Shown here piece after piece: positions 37,586 to 47,671 of a stretch of DNA of 64,000 nucleotides. The notes under the pieces were generated by a model, which was not told the origin of the DNA, searched no databases, and saw only the letters and a list, made by a program, of their open reading frames with translations. Position 1 is the stretch's first letter, and each line of letters starts with the position of its first letter. Location: NCBI GenBank assembly GCA_963789785.1, contig CAWBNC010000018.1:1-64000 (forward strand), read 5' to 3'. Source of the stretch: JAEULH01 sp963789785 (GTDB lineage Bacteria; Pseudomonadota; Alphaproteobacteria; Rhodospirillales; Defluviicoccaceae). Both the position numbers and the translations under genes were made by a program.

Positions 37586-38419
37586 GTGACGGGTGAGATC
37601 CCGCTGCTTGAAGTGCGGGACGTATCGCTGAGCTTTCGCGGCGTGCGGGCGCTGAGCCACGTCACGTTCCGCGTCGGCCGGGGCGAGCTGTTCTCCATCA
37701 TCGGCCCCAACGGCGCCGGCAAGACTTCGATGCTGAACTGCATTTCCGGTCGCTACACGCCGACCGAAGGGCGGGTCGTGATCGACGGGCGCGACGTAAC
37801 AGCGATGAAGCCCAGCGCCCGGGCCGGGCTCGGCATCGGCCGCACCTTTCAGAACCTCGCCCTCTTCAATCACATGACCGTGCTCGACAACATCATGGTC
37901 GGGCGCCATCACCTGCTCCGCAACAACGTCGCGACCGGCGCGCTGTACTGGCTCGGCGGCGCCCAGCGCGAGGAGTTGGCGCACCGTCGTCAGGTCGAGG
38001 AGATCATCGATTTCCTTGAGATTACCCCAATCCGCAAGTCGATCGCGGGGACGCTGCCGTACGGGTTGCGCAAACGGGTCGAGCTTGCCCGGGCGGTTGC
38101 GCTGAAGCCGCATCTCCTTCTTCTCGATGAGCCGATGGCCGGCATGAATCTCGAGGAGAAGGAGGACATGGCGCGCTACATCAACGACCTCAACGCCGAA
38201 TGGGGCATGACGGTGGTGATGATCGAGCACGACATGGCCGTCGTGGTCGACATCTCCGACCGGGTGCTGGTCCTGGACTTCGGCCGGAAGATCGCCGAGG
38301 GCGAGCCGGACGCGGTCATGGCCGACGCGGAGGTCAAGAAGGCCTACCTCGGGGTCGACGCCGACGCCGATGCCGACGCCGACGCCGACCACGCGCCGCC
38401 GGCGGCGGCAGCGCAATGA
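37586..38419 (+). CDS. livG: Branched-chain amino-acid-type ABC transporter ATPase (LivG-like) with Asp-Ala tail
   Basis: 277 residues, intact. Walker A GPNGAGKTS, Q-loop RTFQNLALFNHMTVLDNIM, signature YGLRKRVELARAVALKP, Walker B LLLLDEPMAGMNLEE and H-loop VVMIEHDMAVVVDISDR, with the LivG-specific GRTFQN motif. The C-terminus has six Asp-Ala dipeptides coded by near-perfect GCCGAC repeats, unusual for the family. GTG 37586 has GGGAGGCAG upstream. Its TGA overlaps the ligase ATG (ATGA). First gene of livG-ligase-livH-livM-livK-livF. Confidence 0.92.
   Translation: MTGEIPLLEVRDVSLSFRGVRALSHVTFRVGRGELFSIIGPNGAGKTSMLNCISGRYTPTEGRVVIDGRDVTAMKPSARAGLGIGRTFQNLALFNHMTVLDNIMVGRHHLLRNNVATGALYWLGGAQREELAHRRQVEEIIDFLEITPIRKSIAGTLPYGLRKRVELARAVALKPHLLLLDEPMAGMNLEEKEDMARYINDLNAEWGMTVVMIEHDMAVVVDISDRVLVLDFGRKIAEGEPDAVMADAEVKKAYLGVDADADADADADHAPPAAAAQ
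38357..38389. repeat. GAC-GCC microsatellite in livG
   Basis: Eleven alternating GAC/GCC codons (one GAT) giving a DADADADADAD stretch at the LivG C-terminus. Repeat number could vary by slippage in 6-bp steps without breaking the frame. Confidence 0.85.
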
Positions 38420-40400
38420 CGAGCGACAGCACCTGGGCCGACGTCGCCGTCCACGACACCTTTCCCAAGGTTCTCGCTTTCAACGCCCGGACCTGGCCGG
38501 ATGCGGTGGCGATGCGCGAGAAGGAGTTCGGCATCTGGAACGCCTTCACCTGGGCCGACTACCAGGGCCAAGTCCGGCTGATGGCGCTCGGCATGCACCG
38601 GCTCGGCCTCCAGCGGGGCCAATGCGTCGCGTTGATCGGCGACAATCGGCCGGAATGGGTATGGGGCGAGATTGCCGCGCATGCGCTGGGCTGCATGTCG
38701 CTCGGCATCTACCAGGACTCCATGGGCGAGGAGGTCACCTACCTCATCAATTATGCCGAAGCCCGGCTGATCGTCGCCGAGGACGAGGAGCAGGTCGACA
38801 AGCTGCTGGAACTTATCGAGCAGACGCCTTGCGTGTTGCGTATCGTCTTCTGCGATCCCCGCGGCATGCGCAAGTACGACGATCCGCGGGTCATCGGCCT
38901 CGACGCGCTCTGCCGCCTCGGCGCCGACGTTGAGCGCGAGGATCCGGAGCTGTACGGTCGCGAGGTCGCGGCCGGGCAGGGCGAGCGACGTCAGCGTGCT
39001 CTGTACCACCTCCGGGACCACCGCGCGGCCCAAGCTCGCCATGCTACAGGCCGGCGCCTTCCTCAGCCATTGCCTCGCCTACCTGCGTCGCGACCCCAAG
39101 CGGCCGGGCGATAATTACGTCTCCGTTCTGCCGCTGCCTTGGATCATGGAGCAGGTCTACGCCGTTGCTCAGGCGCTGATCGCACGGGTCATGCGTGAAT
39201 TTCGTCGAGGACCAGGAAACGATGATGGCCGATCTGCGCGAGATCGGCCCGAGCTTCGTCCTGCTCGGCCCGCGGGCCTGGGAAGGGGTCGCCGCCGATG
39301 TCCGCGCGCGGATGATGGACGCGACCCGGTTCAAGCGGATGATGTTCGACTTCGGCATGAAGCTCGGCACCGAGCGCGCTGCGGATCGCGGCCGGCGCTC
39401 GCGGCTGGCCGACGCCATCCTCTTTCGCGCGCTCAAGGACCGGCTCGGCTTCACCTACCTGACGTCGGCGGCGACCGGAGGCGCGGCGCTCGGTCCCGAG
39501 ACCTTCCGCTTCTTCCTCGCCATGGGCGTGCCGCTGCGTCAGCTCTACGGCCAGACCGAGCTCGCCGGGGCCTACACCATCCACGCGCCCGACGACGTCG
39601 ACTTCGACACCGTCGGCACGCCCTTCGACAACGCCGAAGTCCGCATCGAGAACCCCGACGAGAACGGCGTCGGCGAAATCGTCGCCCGAACGAGCGGCAT
39701 GTTCTCGGGCTTCTACGGCAACGAGGACGCGACCGGGGCCGAGCTCCGCGACGGCTGGATGCACACCGGCGACGCCGGCTACTTCAAGCCGGAGAACGGT
39801 CATCTGGTCGTCATCGACCGGATCAAGGACATCGCAACGACCTCCGACCGGAGCCCGGTTCTCGCCGATGTTCATCGAGAACAAGCTCAAGTTCTCGCCG
39901 TTCATCGCCGAGGCGGTGATCCTCGGCCACGGCCGGCCCTACCTCGCCGCCATCGTCTGCATCCGCTTTTCGATCGCCGCCAAGTGGGCCGAACAGCGGC
40001 GCATCTCGTTTACCAACTACACCAACCTCTCCGGGCGCGACGAGATCTACGCCCTCTTCCGCGGCGAGATCGTCGACGTCAATGCGACGCTGCCGGAAGC
40101 CCACCGGATCCGCAAGTTCCTGCTCCTGTACAAGGAGCTCGACCCCGACGACGGCGAGCTGACCCGTACCCGCAAGGTCCGCCGCGGGGTCATCAACGAG
40201 AAGTACGGCGAGATCATCGACGCGATCTATGCCGGCCGCGACCTGTCCATGTCGACGCGATGATCACCTTCCAGGACGGAACGCGCTCGCGCGTCGTCAC
40301 CGATCTGCGGGTCGAGACGGTCCTTGCCGCGGACGCCGGACGGCGCCCGGCAGGCGGCGGAATAGGCAGGATGATGGCCGTGATCGGAGGGCCGCTATGA
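38416..40400 (+). CDS. AMP-forming acyl-CoA ligase (long-chain acyl-CoA synthetase-like), several frame breaks
   Basis: About 660 residues. Motifs of the ANL superfamily in order: TWPDAVAMREKEFGIWNAFTW, SDVSVLCTTSGTTARPKLAML (P-loop), VSVLPLPWIMEQVYAVAQAL, PLRQLYGQTELAG (A5), GEIVARTSGMFSGFYGN, DGWMHTGDAGYF (A7) and LVVIDRIKD (A8). It resembles long-chain/aryl ligases often found inside LIV-type operons. Frame changes lie near 38975, 39190, 39850 and 40245. The true end is in the last frame (ITFQDGTRSRVVTDLRVE), finishing at 40400 with ATGA overlap to livH; a stop at 40263 in the previous frame is probably an artefact. It may activate the acid imported by the transporter. Confidence 0.86.
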
Positions 40401-41290
40401 ACGTCGACCTTCTCTTCCAGCTTATCGTCAACGGGCTGATCCTGGGGACGCTCTACGGCGTCGTCGCCATGTGCTTCACCCTGATCTACAAGGCCTCGCA
40501 GGTGGTCAACTTCGCCCAGGGCGAGTTCCTGCTGATCGGCGCCTGGGTCTGCTGGTGGCTGCTCACCGAGTTCCAGCTCCCGTTCTACGCCGGCTTTCTT
40601 CTCACCCTGGTCTTCATGATGGTCTTCGGCATCGTCCTGCAGGTGCTGGTGCTGCGGCCGATGATCGGCGAGCCGGTGATCTCGGTGATCATGGTCACGA
40701 TCGGCCTGTCGATCTTCTTCCAGGCGATCATGAAGTGGCTGTTCGGCGTCTTCACCCAGCCGTTCCCGCCGATCTTCGCCGTCCGCTCGGTCGACATCTT
40801 CGGCCTCAACGTCCAGCCGGCCTACCTGATGAGCATGGTCATCTCGCTTTTGATCATGGCCGGCTTCGCCTGGTTCTTTAAGTACTCGCGCCTCGGACTG
40901 GCGATGCGCGCGACCGCCTTCAATCAGCAGGTCGCGCAGAGCCTGGGCATCTCGGTCAAGCAGATGTTCGCCGTCTCCTGGGCGATCTCGGCGATGGTCT
41001 CGGCCTTGGCCGGCGTCGTCTTCGGCATCGTCAACGGCGTGTCGCCGGCGCTGTCGTTCTTCGGCATCAAGGTCTTTCCCGCGGTCATCCTCGGCGGCCT
41101 CGACTCGATCGTCGGCGCGGTGGTCGGCGGGCTGATCATCGGCGTGCTCGAGAACCTCGCCGAGTACGTCGACGGCCAGTGGCTCAACATCGGCAACCTC
41201 TATGCCATCGCGCCGTTCTACGCCCTGGTCATCATCCTGATGATCAAGCCCTACGGCCTGTTCGGCACCGAAAAGATCGAAAGGCTGTAG
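40397..41290 (+). CDS. livH: Branched-chain amino-acid-type ABC transporter permease (LivH-like)
   Basis: 297 residues, intact, about eight hydrophobic segments. LivH motifs: GLILGTLYGVVAMCFTLIYKASQVVNFAQGEFLLIGAW, RYSRLGLAMRA-type RLGLAMRATAFNQQVAQSLGI, and AVILGGLDSIVGAVVGGLIIGVLEN. The start ATG 40397 overlaps the ligase TGA. It pairs with LivM to form the membrane channel of the importer. Frame is intact, in contrast to both neighbours. Confidence 0.93.
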   Translation: MNVDLLFQLIVNGLILGTLYGVVAMCFTLIYKASQVVNFAQGEFLLIGAWVCWWLLTEFQLPFYAGFLLTLVFMMVFGIVLQVLVLRPMIGEPVISVIMVTIGLSIFFQAIMKWLFGVFTQPFPPIFAVRSVDIFGLNVQPAYLMSMVISLLIMAGFAWFFKYSRLGLAMRATAFNQQVAQSLGISVKQMFAVSWAISAMVSALAGVVFGIVNGVSPALSFFGIKVFPAVILGGLDSIVGAVVGGLIIGVLENLAEYVDGQWLNIGNLYAIAPFYALVIILMIKPYGLFGTEKIERL

Positions 41291-41293
41291 GCG

Positions 41294-42384
41294 ATGGCCC
41301 AGGCGCTCACCCGTTGCGGCGACTTCAAGACCACCTACCGGGCGGACACCACCATCTTTCCCAGCGCCCGCTCGCGCGCCTTCGCGCTTCTCGGCATCGC
41401 CATTCTCATCGCTGGCGCCGCTGCAGATCGGCGGCTTCAGCGTGCTCAGCGACTACTGGGTCACCCTGTTCATCCAGATCGGCTATCTCGCCATCGCCGC
41501 CCTCGGCCTCAACATCCTGGTCGGATTTACCGGGCAGATCTCGCTCGGCCACTCGGCCTTCTTCGGCTTCGGCGCTTTCGCCTCGGCTTATCTGAACAAC
41601 ACCTACGGCATTCCGGTATTCTTCAGTATCCCGCTGGCGGCGCTGTGGACCACCGCCGTGGGTCTGATCGTCGGCATCCCCGCCGGGCGGATCAAGGGCC
41701 TCTACCTCGCCATCGCGACTCTCGGCCTCGCAGTTCATCCTGCAGGACTTCTTCGCCCGCGCCGACTGGTTCACCGGCGGCTCCTCCGGCTCGCTGGCAG
41801 CGCCCTTCTCTGTCTTCGGCTACGAGATCAGCGGCGACCGGCAGTACTTCTATGTCGTGCTCGCCTACCTCGTGGTGATGTACCTGCTCGCCGCCAACCT
41901 GATGCGCAGCCGCGACGGGCGGGCGCTGGTCGCGGTGCGCGATCACTACCTCTCGGCCGAGGTCATGGGCGTCAACCTGACCAAGTACCGGATTCTCTCG
42001 TTCGGCATCTCTTCCTTTTTCGCCGGCATCGGCGGCGCGCTCTACGCCCACTACCTCCAGTACGTCTCGGTCGAGGCCTTCGACATCCTGCTGTCGATCC
42101 AGTTTCTCGGCATGGTCATCATCGGCGGGCTCGGTTCGATCATGGGCTCGCTGCTCGGAACCGTCTTCATGGTGCTGCTGCCGGAGGTGATGGCGTGGGT
42201 GGTGAACATCCTGCGCGCCACCGATTGGGGCAACGTGCCGGCCATCGTCAACGGGCTCGCCTTCCTCAAGCAGGCGGCGATCGGGCTTGCGATCGTGCTC
42301 TTTCTGATTTTCGAGCCGGACGGCCTCGCCCACCGCTGGCGGCAGATCAAGGCTTACTGGAAACTGTACCCGTTCTCGTACTGA
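41294..42384 (+). CDS. livM: Branched-chain amino-acid-type ABC transporter permease (LivM-like), two frame breaks
   Basis: About 360 residues. Starts MAQALTRCGDFKTTYRADTT, 3 bp after livH. LivM motifs are GYLAIAALGLNILVGFTGQISLGHSAFFGFGAF, RIKGLYLAIATLGL, GRALVAVRDHYLSAEVMGVN and IGGLGSIMGSLLGTVFMVLLPE, ending AYWKLYPFSY. Frame changes near 41415 and 41733 split it into three frames. The long N-terminal extension before the first membrane segment is seen in LivM proteins co-encoded with acyl-CoA ligases. Confidence 0.9.
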
Positions 42385-42449
42385 GGTAGAGAGGCCGGGA
42401 CAGGCTGTGGGGACGCACGACGTCCACGAACCGAGGGGAGGAAAGATCC

Positions 42450-43740
42450 ATGAGGCAGAAGGTGGCGGCGCCGGTAGCGGCGCTGGCAGGTATTTGCGCG
42501 GCGGTTGCCATGATCGGCATGCGCGGCCGCGGCGGACATTCCGGTCGGCAATCTCGTCGACTATACCGGGCGCACGGCGATCGTCGGCACGCCCTATGGC
42601 CAGGCCAAGGTCGATGCGGCGAAGTGGGAGAACGCCCACGGCGGCATCAACGGCAAGACCGTCAACCTGGATACGGTCGATTATTCGTACGAGGTGCCAC
42701 GGGCGATCGCGACCTACAAGAAGTGGAACCAGGCCGGCTATGTCGCGATCCAGGGTTGGGGAACGGGCGACACCGAGGCGCTCGTCAACTTCGTCGCCGA
42801 GGACAAGATCCCCTACTTCTCGGCTTCGTATTCGGCGCATCTGACCGATCCCACCGGCAAGGGACCGGAGACGAAGAAGCCGACGCCCTATAACTTCATC
42901 ATGGCGCCGTCCTATTCCGACGGCGTGCGCGCCCTGCTTCAGTGGGCGAAACAGGACTGGGATGCGAAAGGCGGCAAGGGCAAGCCGAAATACGTCCACA
43001 TGGGCGACAACCACCCCTATCCCAATGCGCCCAAGAAGGCCGGTGAGGTGTACGCGGAGGAGCTCGGCTTCGAGGTTCTGCCGGCGATCCAGTACAGCCT
43101 CGGCCCGGGGGACTTCAAGGCGCAGTGCCTGAGCCTCAAGGAGTCGGGCGCCAATTACGCATTTCTCGCCAATACCTCGGATTCGAACGTCTCGCTGCTC
43201 AGGTCGTGCCAGACCGTCGGGACCGAAGTCCAGTTCATGTCCAACATCTGGGGCTATGACGAGAATCTGATGAAGGCCGCCGGCCGGGCCGCCGATGGCG
43301 TCGTCTGGGTGATGGGCGCGGTCGACTGGAATTCCGACGCGCCGGGAATGAAGCTGGTCAAGGATATCGCCAAGAACGCCGATCCCAATGCCACCTACAA
43401 GCCGGTCCACTATATCCGCGGAATCTGCTCCTATTACTACATGAAGGAAGCCATGGAGTGGGCCGACAAGAACGGCGGCGTATCCGGTCCCAGGATCAAG
43501 GAGGGCATGTACCAGAAGAAGGACTGGGTGCCGGCCGGGCTGGAGGGCGTCTGCCCGAAAGCGACCTGGACGCCTGAGGACCATCGCGGATTCAGCGAGG
43601 TTCTGGTCTACCGCGGCAAGGTCAAGGCCGATCCGCCGGCCAATACGGACATCGCCCAGCTGATGGCCGACGGGTCCATTGGCATGGAGAAGGTCTACGA
43701 GGTCGAGATCCCGCGCAAGCCGGAGTGGCTCGGCTGGTAA
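42450..43740 (+). CDS. livK: LIV-type ABC transporter substrate-binding protein, one frame break
   Basis: About 429 residues. Signal peptide MRQKVAAPVAALAGICAAVAM, then after a frame change near 42525 IPVGNLVDYTGRTAIVGTPYG, VDAAKWENAHGGINGKTVNLDTVDY, GWGTGDTEALVNFVAEDKIPY and YKPVHYIRGICSYYYMKEAME. This is the periplasmic binding fold type I of the Leu/Ile/Val class, in a subgroup with a long C-terminus that often binds aromatic or fatty compounds rather than amino acids. RBS GAGGGGAGGAAAG precedes ATG 42450. A strong hairpin follows the stop. Confidence 0.91.
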
Positions 43741-43759
43741 CGGTTCGCTCATGAATGGC

Positions 43760-43788
43760 GAGGGCTCGGCCGCGTGGCCGGAGCCCTC
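43760..43788. terminator. Strong intercistronic hairpin between livK and livF
   Basis: GAGGGCTCGGCC (43760-43771) pairs with GGCCGGAGCCCTC (43776-43788) across a 4-base loop with one bulged base. No T-run follows, so it may be a processing/stability hairpin that raises the level of the binding-protein message relative to livF rather than a full terminator. Confidence 0.7.
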
Positions 43789-43836
43789 GCGCCGGAGCGG
43801 CCACGATCAAAGCCACAATGGAGGTATGGGGACGAT

Positions 43837-44664
43837 ATGACCCAGCCGATGGCTGCCGGCGGAACGGAAGCCGGAACGCAGGCGGCGCTGTCGGTCAACA
43901 ACATCGAGGTCGTCTACGACGAAGTCATTCTCGTCCTGCGCGGCGTCAGTCTGGATGTCGGCAAGGGGGCTCTTGTCACCCTGCTCGGGGCCAACGGTGC
44001 CGGCAAGTCGACGACGCTCAAGGCGATTTCGGGTCTGCTGAAGACCGAAGACGGCGAAGTCACTCGCGGCAAGATCGTGTTGAACGGCGAGCGCATCGAT
44101 CAACTGGCGCCCGAGACCATCGTTCGTCGCGGCCTCTTCCAGGTCATGGAGGGCCGGCGCATCGTCGAGGACATGACCCCGATCGAGAACCTCCGGCTAG
44201 GTGCCTACACCCGCCGCGACCGCGGGATCGGCGCCGACATCGAGATGGTTTTCTCGTACTTCCCGCGGCTAAAGGAGCGGACCGGGCTCGCCGGCTATCT
44301 GTCCGGGGGCGAGCAGCAGATGCTCGCCATCGGCCGGGCGCTGATGGCGCGGCCGCAACTGATGCTTCTCGATGAGCCGTCGATGGGGCTGTCGCCGCTG
44401 CTTGTCAACGAGGTGTTCGCCATCATCCGCCAGCTCAATCGTGACCTCGGCATCACCATGTTGCTGGTGGAGCAGAATGCGCGCATGGCGCTGCGCTGCG
44501 CCGACTACGGCTACATCATGGAGAACGGCAAGATTGTTCTCGACGGCACGGCTTCGGAGCTGAGCAACAATGAGGACGTCAAGGAGTTTTACCTCGGCGG
44601 GGGCGAGCAGCGGAAATCATTCAAGAATCTCAAGTCGTACAAGCGCCGCAAGCGCTGGCTGTAA
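43837..44664 (+). CDS. livF: Branched-chain amino-acid-type ABC transporter ATPase (LivF-like)
   Basis: About 275 residues, intact. Walker A GANGAGKST, LivF-type VEGRRI analogue QVMEGRRIVEDMTPIENLRLGAY, signature YLSGGEQQMLAIGRALMARP, Walker B LMLLDEPSMGLSPLL and LLVEQNARMAL H-loop region. The C-terminus continues with FYLGGGEQRKSFKNLKSYKRRKRWL, a basic tail. ATG 43837 is preceded by GGAGGTATGGGG. Last gene of the importer operon. Confidence 0.94.
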   Translation: MTQPMAAGGTEAGTQAALSVNNIEVVYDEVILVLRGVSLDVGKGALVTLLGANGAGKSTTLKAISGLLKTEDGEVTRGKIVLNGERIDQLAPETIVRRGLFQVMEGRRIVEDMTPIENLRLGAYTRRDRGIGADIEMVFSYFPRLKERTGLAGYLSGGEQQMLAIGRALMARPQLMLLDEPSMGLSPLLVNEVFAIIRQLNRDLGITMLLVEQNARMALRCADYGYIMENGKIVLDGTASELSNNEDVKEFYLGGGEQRKSFKNLKSYKRRKRWL

Positions 44665-44759
44665 AAGGTTCAATGAACTTGTCACAATGTCCGGCTTAAA
44701 TTGGACACAATCATGCAGTAGCACAGTGGTCAACGACAGACCTCCTACGACAAAGGGTC

Positions 44760-44831
44760 GGAGATCCCCCATCTCCGGAAACCCGTACCGGCACACAAGC
44801 CGTACTCGGCGGTCGGCCTCAACCGACCGCC
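44760..44831. promoter_or_regulatory. Two hairpins in the ppc leader / livF trailer
   Basis: A small hairpin GGAGAT-CCCCC-ATCTCC (44760-44776) and a perfect 9-bp stem GGCGGTCGG (44808-44816) with CCGACCGCC (44823-44831) around CCTCAA. They lie in the 231-bp gap between livF and ppc. The second stem could terminate livF transcription or regulate ppc; there is no clear T-run. The rest of the gap shows no gene. Confidence 0.55.
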
Positions 44832-44895
44832 GCCTCTCTGTCGGCTCACCATCGGATCCGGCTAAAGGGGCGATAGGGCGAGGGGGAGTACGCGT

Positions 44896-47655
44896 ATGCC
44901 GAAGATAAGCCGCGACCTCGATTTCATCATGACCTGCCTCGGCGAGGTTCTGCGCGAGCAGGGCAACGGGGCCATTGCCGATCGCCTGCCCTGGCTCGCC
45001 AAGGTCCAGCACGACGAGGACGACGATTTTCCCGACCGGCTGCCGCAGGCGTATTCCACGGCGTTCGCGCTGTTGAATATGATTGAGGAGAACGCCTACG
45101 CGCAGAACCACCGTCTGCTTGCGGCGGCGGGACGCCTTGGCGAGCGTTCCGGCTCATGGGAAAACACGTTCGGCCTGCTCCTCTCCGCCGGCCATGGCCC
45201 GGAGGAGATCGCGGCGACGCTGCCGCGGATCCAGGTCGAGCCGGTGCTGACCGCGCATCCGACCCAGGCGAAGCGGCGAACCATCCTCGAGCATCACCGC
45301 GAGCTCTATCTTCTGCTTGTCCAGCGCGAGAACCAGATGTGGACGCCGGGAGAGCAGGACGAAATCCGCGACCGGATCAAGGCCCTACTGGAGCGCGTCT
45401 GGCGTTCGGCGGGAATCCATTTCGAGCGGCCGGACGTCGCCAGCGAAGTCCGCAACGTCCTCCATTACCTCCGCAATGTCTTTCCCACCGTGCTGCCGCT
45501 GCTCGCCCGGCGCCTGCGTGAAGCATGGCTAGAGGTCGGCTTCGATGCGGCCCTGCTTGACGACCGTTACCCGTTTTCACCGCACCTCGGCTTCGGCAAC
45601 TGGGTCGGCGGCGATCGCGACGGCCACCCGTTCGTCACCGGCGAGACCACCCGGCACACCCTTCGAGAGCTTCGCGCTACGGCGCTCATAATCATACGCG
45701 ATGAACTGACGCGGCTCGCCGCGCGGATCAGCCTTTCCGAGCGGCTGCAGGACCCGGGAGACGCGCTGCTCGCTCGTCTTGCCGCCATGACAGCGAACCT
45801 CCCTCGCAGCCCGGAGGCGCCGCACCGCAATCCCGACGAGCCCTGGCGCCAGTTTGCCAGCGCCATGCTCGCGCTTTTGCCCGACACTGGTGGCGACGAG
45901 CCGCCGCAGCCTGACCGGGCGTCCTACCGTCGTGCCGGCGAGCTGCTGGCCGACCTGGACCTCCTTCGCGCCGACCTTCATCGCCTCGGCGCCGACCGGC
46001 TGGCGCGAACGGACGTGAATGTCGCAAGCGATCTCGTGCGCACATTCGGCTTTCATTCCGCCAACCTGGATATTCGCCAGAACGCGCGCTTCCACGACCT
46101 TGCAGTCGACCAGCTCATGGCCGCCGCCGGGTTCTCCGAAAGCGACTTTTCGACCTGGGAGGAAGAACGCCAGCTCGATCTGCTGGCAGTGGAGCTGGCG
46201 AGTCCGCGGCCCTTTGTCCGTCCCGACGCCGACGTCGGCCCGGAAGCGCGCGCCGTTCTCGATTGCTACGCGGCCGTCGCCGGTCACCTTGCAGCCTGGG
46301 GCAGCGACGGGCTTGGCGCCCTGATCGTCAGCATGACCAGCACAGTCTCGGATCTGCTCGCCGTCTATCTTCTGGCGCGGGAAGGCGGGCTCCTCGCCTA
46401 CGACGGCGAGGTCGACGGCGACGGGAACGGCGATGGGCCGTGGTGCCGGCTGCCGGTGGTTCCGCTGTTCGAAACGATCGAGGATCTGCGGCAGGCGCCC
46501 GAGATCCTTGGCCGCTTTCTTGCCCATCCGATCACCCGGCGCAGCCTCGCCGCGCATGGCCGCGAGCGCGGCGACGGCGAGCGCCGCCAGCAGGTGATGA
46601 TCGGCTACAGCGATTCGAGCAAGGACGGCGGGCTGCTGGCCAGCTTCTGGTCGCTGCATCGCGCCCAGCTGGAGATGGTCCGCGTCGCCGCCGAGACCGG
46701 CGTGCACCTGCGCTTCTTCCACGGCCGCGGCGGCACCATCAGCCGCGGCGCCGGGCCGGCGCACCGCTTCCTCGACGCCTTGCCGACGGGCTCGGTCGGC
46801 GGCGGCCTGCGCATGACCGAGCAGGGCGAGACCATCGCCCAGAAGTACGCCAACCGCATCACCGCTGCGCACAACATCGAGCTCCTCAGCGCCGGCGCGG
46901 TGCGCCGGACGTTGCTGGACCGTGACGCGCCGGTACCCGATCCGGCTCTGGTCGAGCTCATGGACCAGCTCGCCGCCGAAAGCCGCCGGGCCTACCGGGC
47001 GCTGGTCGACGGCGACGGCTTCGTCACTTTCTTTTCCCAGGCAACCCCGATCGACGTCATCGAGCACAGCCGGATCGGCTCCCGCCCCGCACGGCGCACC
47101 GGCGAGCGGACGCTGGCCGATCTGCGCGCGATCCCGTGGGTGTTCGCCTGGAGCCAGTCGCGCTTCTACCTCTCGGGCTGGTACGGGGTCGGCAGCGCCC
47201 TCGGGGCGCTAAAACGGTCGCGGGCGGATGCGTTCGCCGAGCTTGTCACCGCGACCCGGAGCCGCCGCTGGCCGCCGCTGGCCTACGTCTTCGCCAACGC
47301 CTCGACGACGGTGCTGACCGCCGATGCCGAGCTGATGCGCGCCTATGCCGGGCTGGTCACGGACGATGGCCTGCGCGCGCGCTATCTCGCCCCCATCCTC
47401 GACGAATTCGCTGCGACGCGGACCATGCTGGAGGAGCTGCACGCCGGCACGCTTGAGGAGCAGCGGCCGACCCTGACCCGGTCGATCCGGATGCGCACGC
47501 CGGCCCTGTCGGTTCTTCACCGCCAGCAGATCCGCCTCATCGCCGAGTGGCGCGAGGCGCAGGAGCGCGGCGACGAGGAGGCCGCGGCGGCGCTCCTGTC
47601 TCGCCTGCTCCTGCTGGTCAACGCCATCGCCAGCGGACTCGGCACCACCGGCTGA
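44896..47655 (+). CDS. ppc: Phosphoenolpyruvate carboxylase
   Basis: 919 residues, complete. Makes oxaloacetate from PEP and bicarbonate, refilling the TCA cycle. Key motifs: VEPVLTAHPTQAKRRTILEH (catalytic His), GFGNWVGGDRDGHPFVT, VMIGYSDSSKDGGLLASFW, RFFHGRGGTISRGAGP (catalytic loop) and MTEQGETIAQKYAN. It ends NAIASGLGTTG with the C-terminal Gly expected near the catalytic site. GAGGGGGAG precedes the ATG. Regulation cannot be seen beyond the leader hairpins. Intact frame over 2.7 kb shows that local sequence quality is good here. Confidence 0.97.
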   Translation: MPKISRDLDFIMTCLGEVLREQGNGAIADRLPWLAKVQHDEDDDFPDRLPQAYSTAFALLNMIEENAYAQNHRLLAAAGRLGERSGSWENTFGLLLSAGHGPEEIAATLPRIQVEPVLTAHPTQAKRRTILEHHRELYLLLVQRENQMWTPGEQDEIRDRIKALLERVWRSAGIHFERPDVASEVRNVLHYLRNVFPTVLPLLARRLREAWLEVGFDAALLDDRYPFSPHLGFGNWVGGDRDGHPFVTGETTRHTLRELRATALIIIRDELTRLAARISLSERLQDPGDALLARLAAMTANLPRSPEAPHRNPDEPWRQFASAMLALLPDTGGDEPPQPDRASYRRAGELLADLDLLRADLHRLGADRLARTDVNVASDLVRTFGFHSANLDIRQNARFHDLAVDQLMAAAGFSESDFSTWEEERQLDLLAVELASPRPFVRPDADVGPEARAVLDCYAAVAGHLAAWGSDGLGALIVSMTSTVSDLLAVYLLAREGGLLAYDGEVDGDGNGDGPWCRLPVVPLFETIEDLRQAPEILGRFLAHPITRRSLAAHGRERGDGERRQQVMIGYSDSSKDGGLLASFWSLHRAQLEMVRVAAETGVHLRFFHGRGGTISRGAGPAHRFLDALPTGSVGGGLRMTEQGETIAQKYANRITAAHNIELLSAGAVRRTLLDRDAPVPDPALVELMDQLAAESRRAYRALVDGDGFVTFFSQATPIDVIEHSRIGSRPARRTGERTLADLRAIPWVFAWSQSRFYLSGWYGVGSALGALKRSRADAFAELVTATRSRRWPPLAYVFANASTTVLTADAELMRAYAGLVTDDGLRARYLAPILDEFAATRTMLEELHAGTLEEQRPTLTRSIRMRTPALSVLHRQQIRLIAEWREAQERGDEEAAAALLSRLLLLVNAIASGLGTTG

Positions 47656-47671
47656 CGAACGCGGCGCGGGG

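Noticed and set aside
40260..40400. Separate 46-residue gene after the acyl-CoA ligase
   Set aside because: Its sequence (ITFQDGTRSRV) fits the ligase C-terminus after a frame change, so it is not an independent gene.
41692..43752. Long antisense open frame opposite livM/livK
   Set aside because: No domain; the plus strand has clear LivM and LivK motifs.
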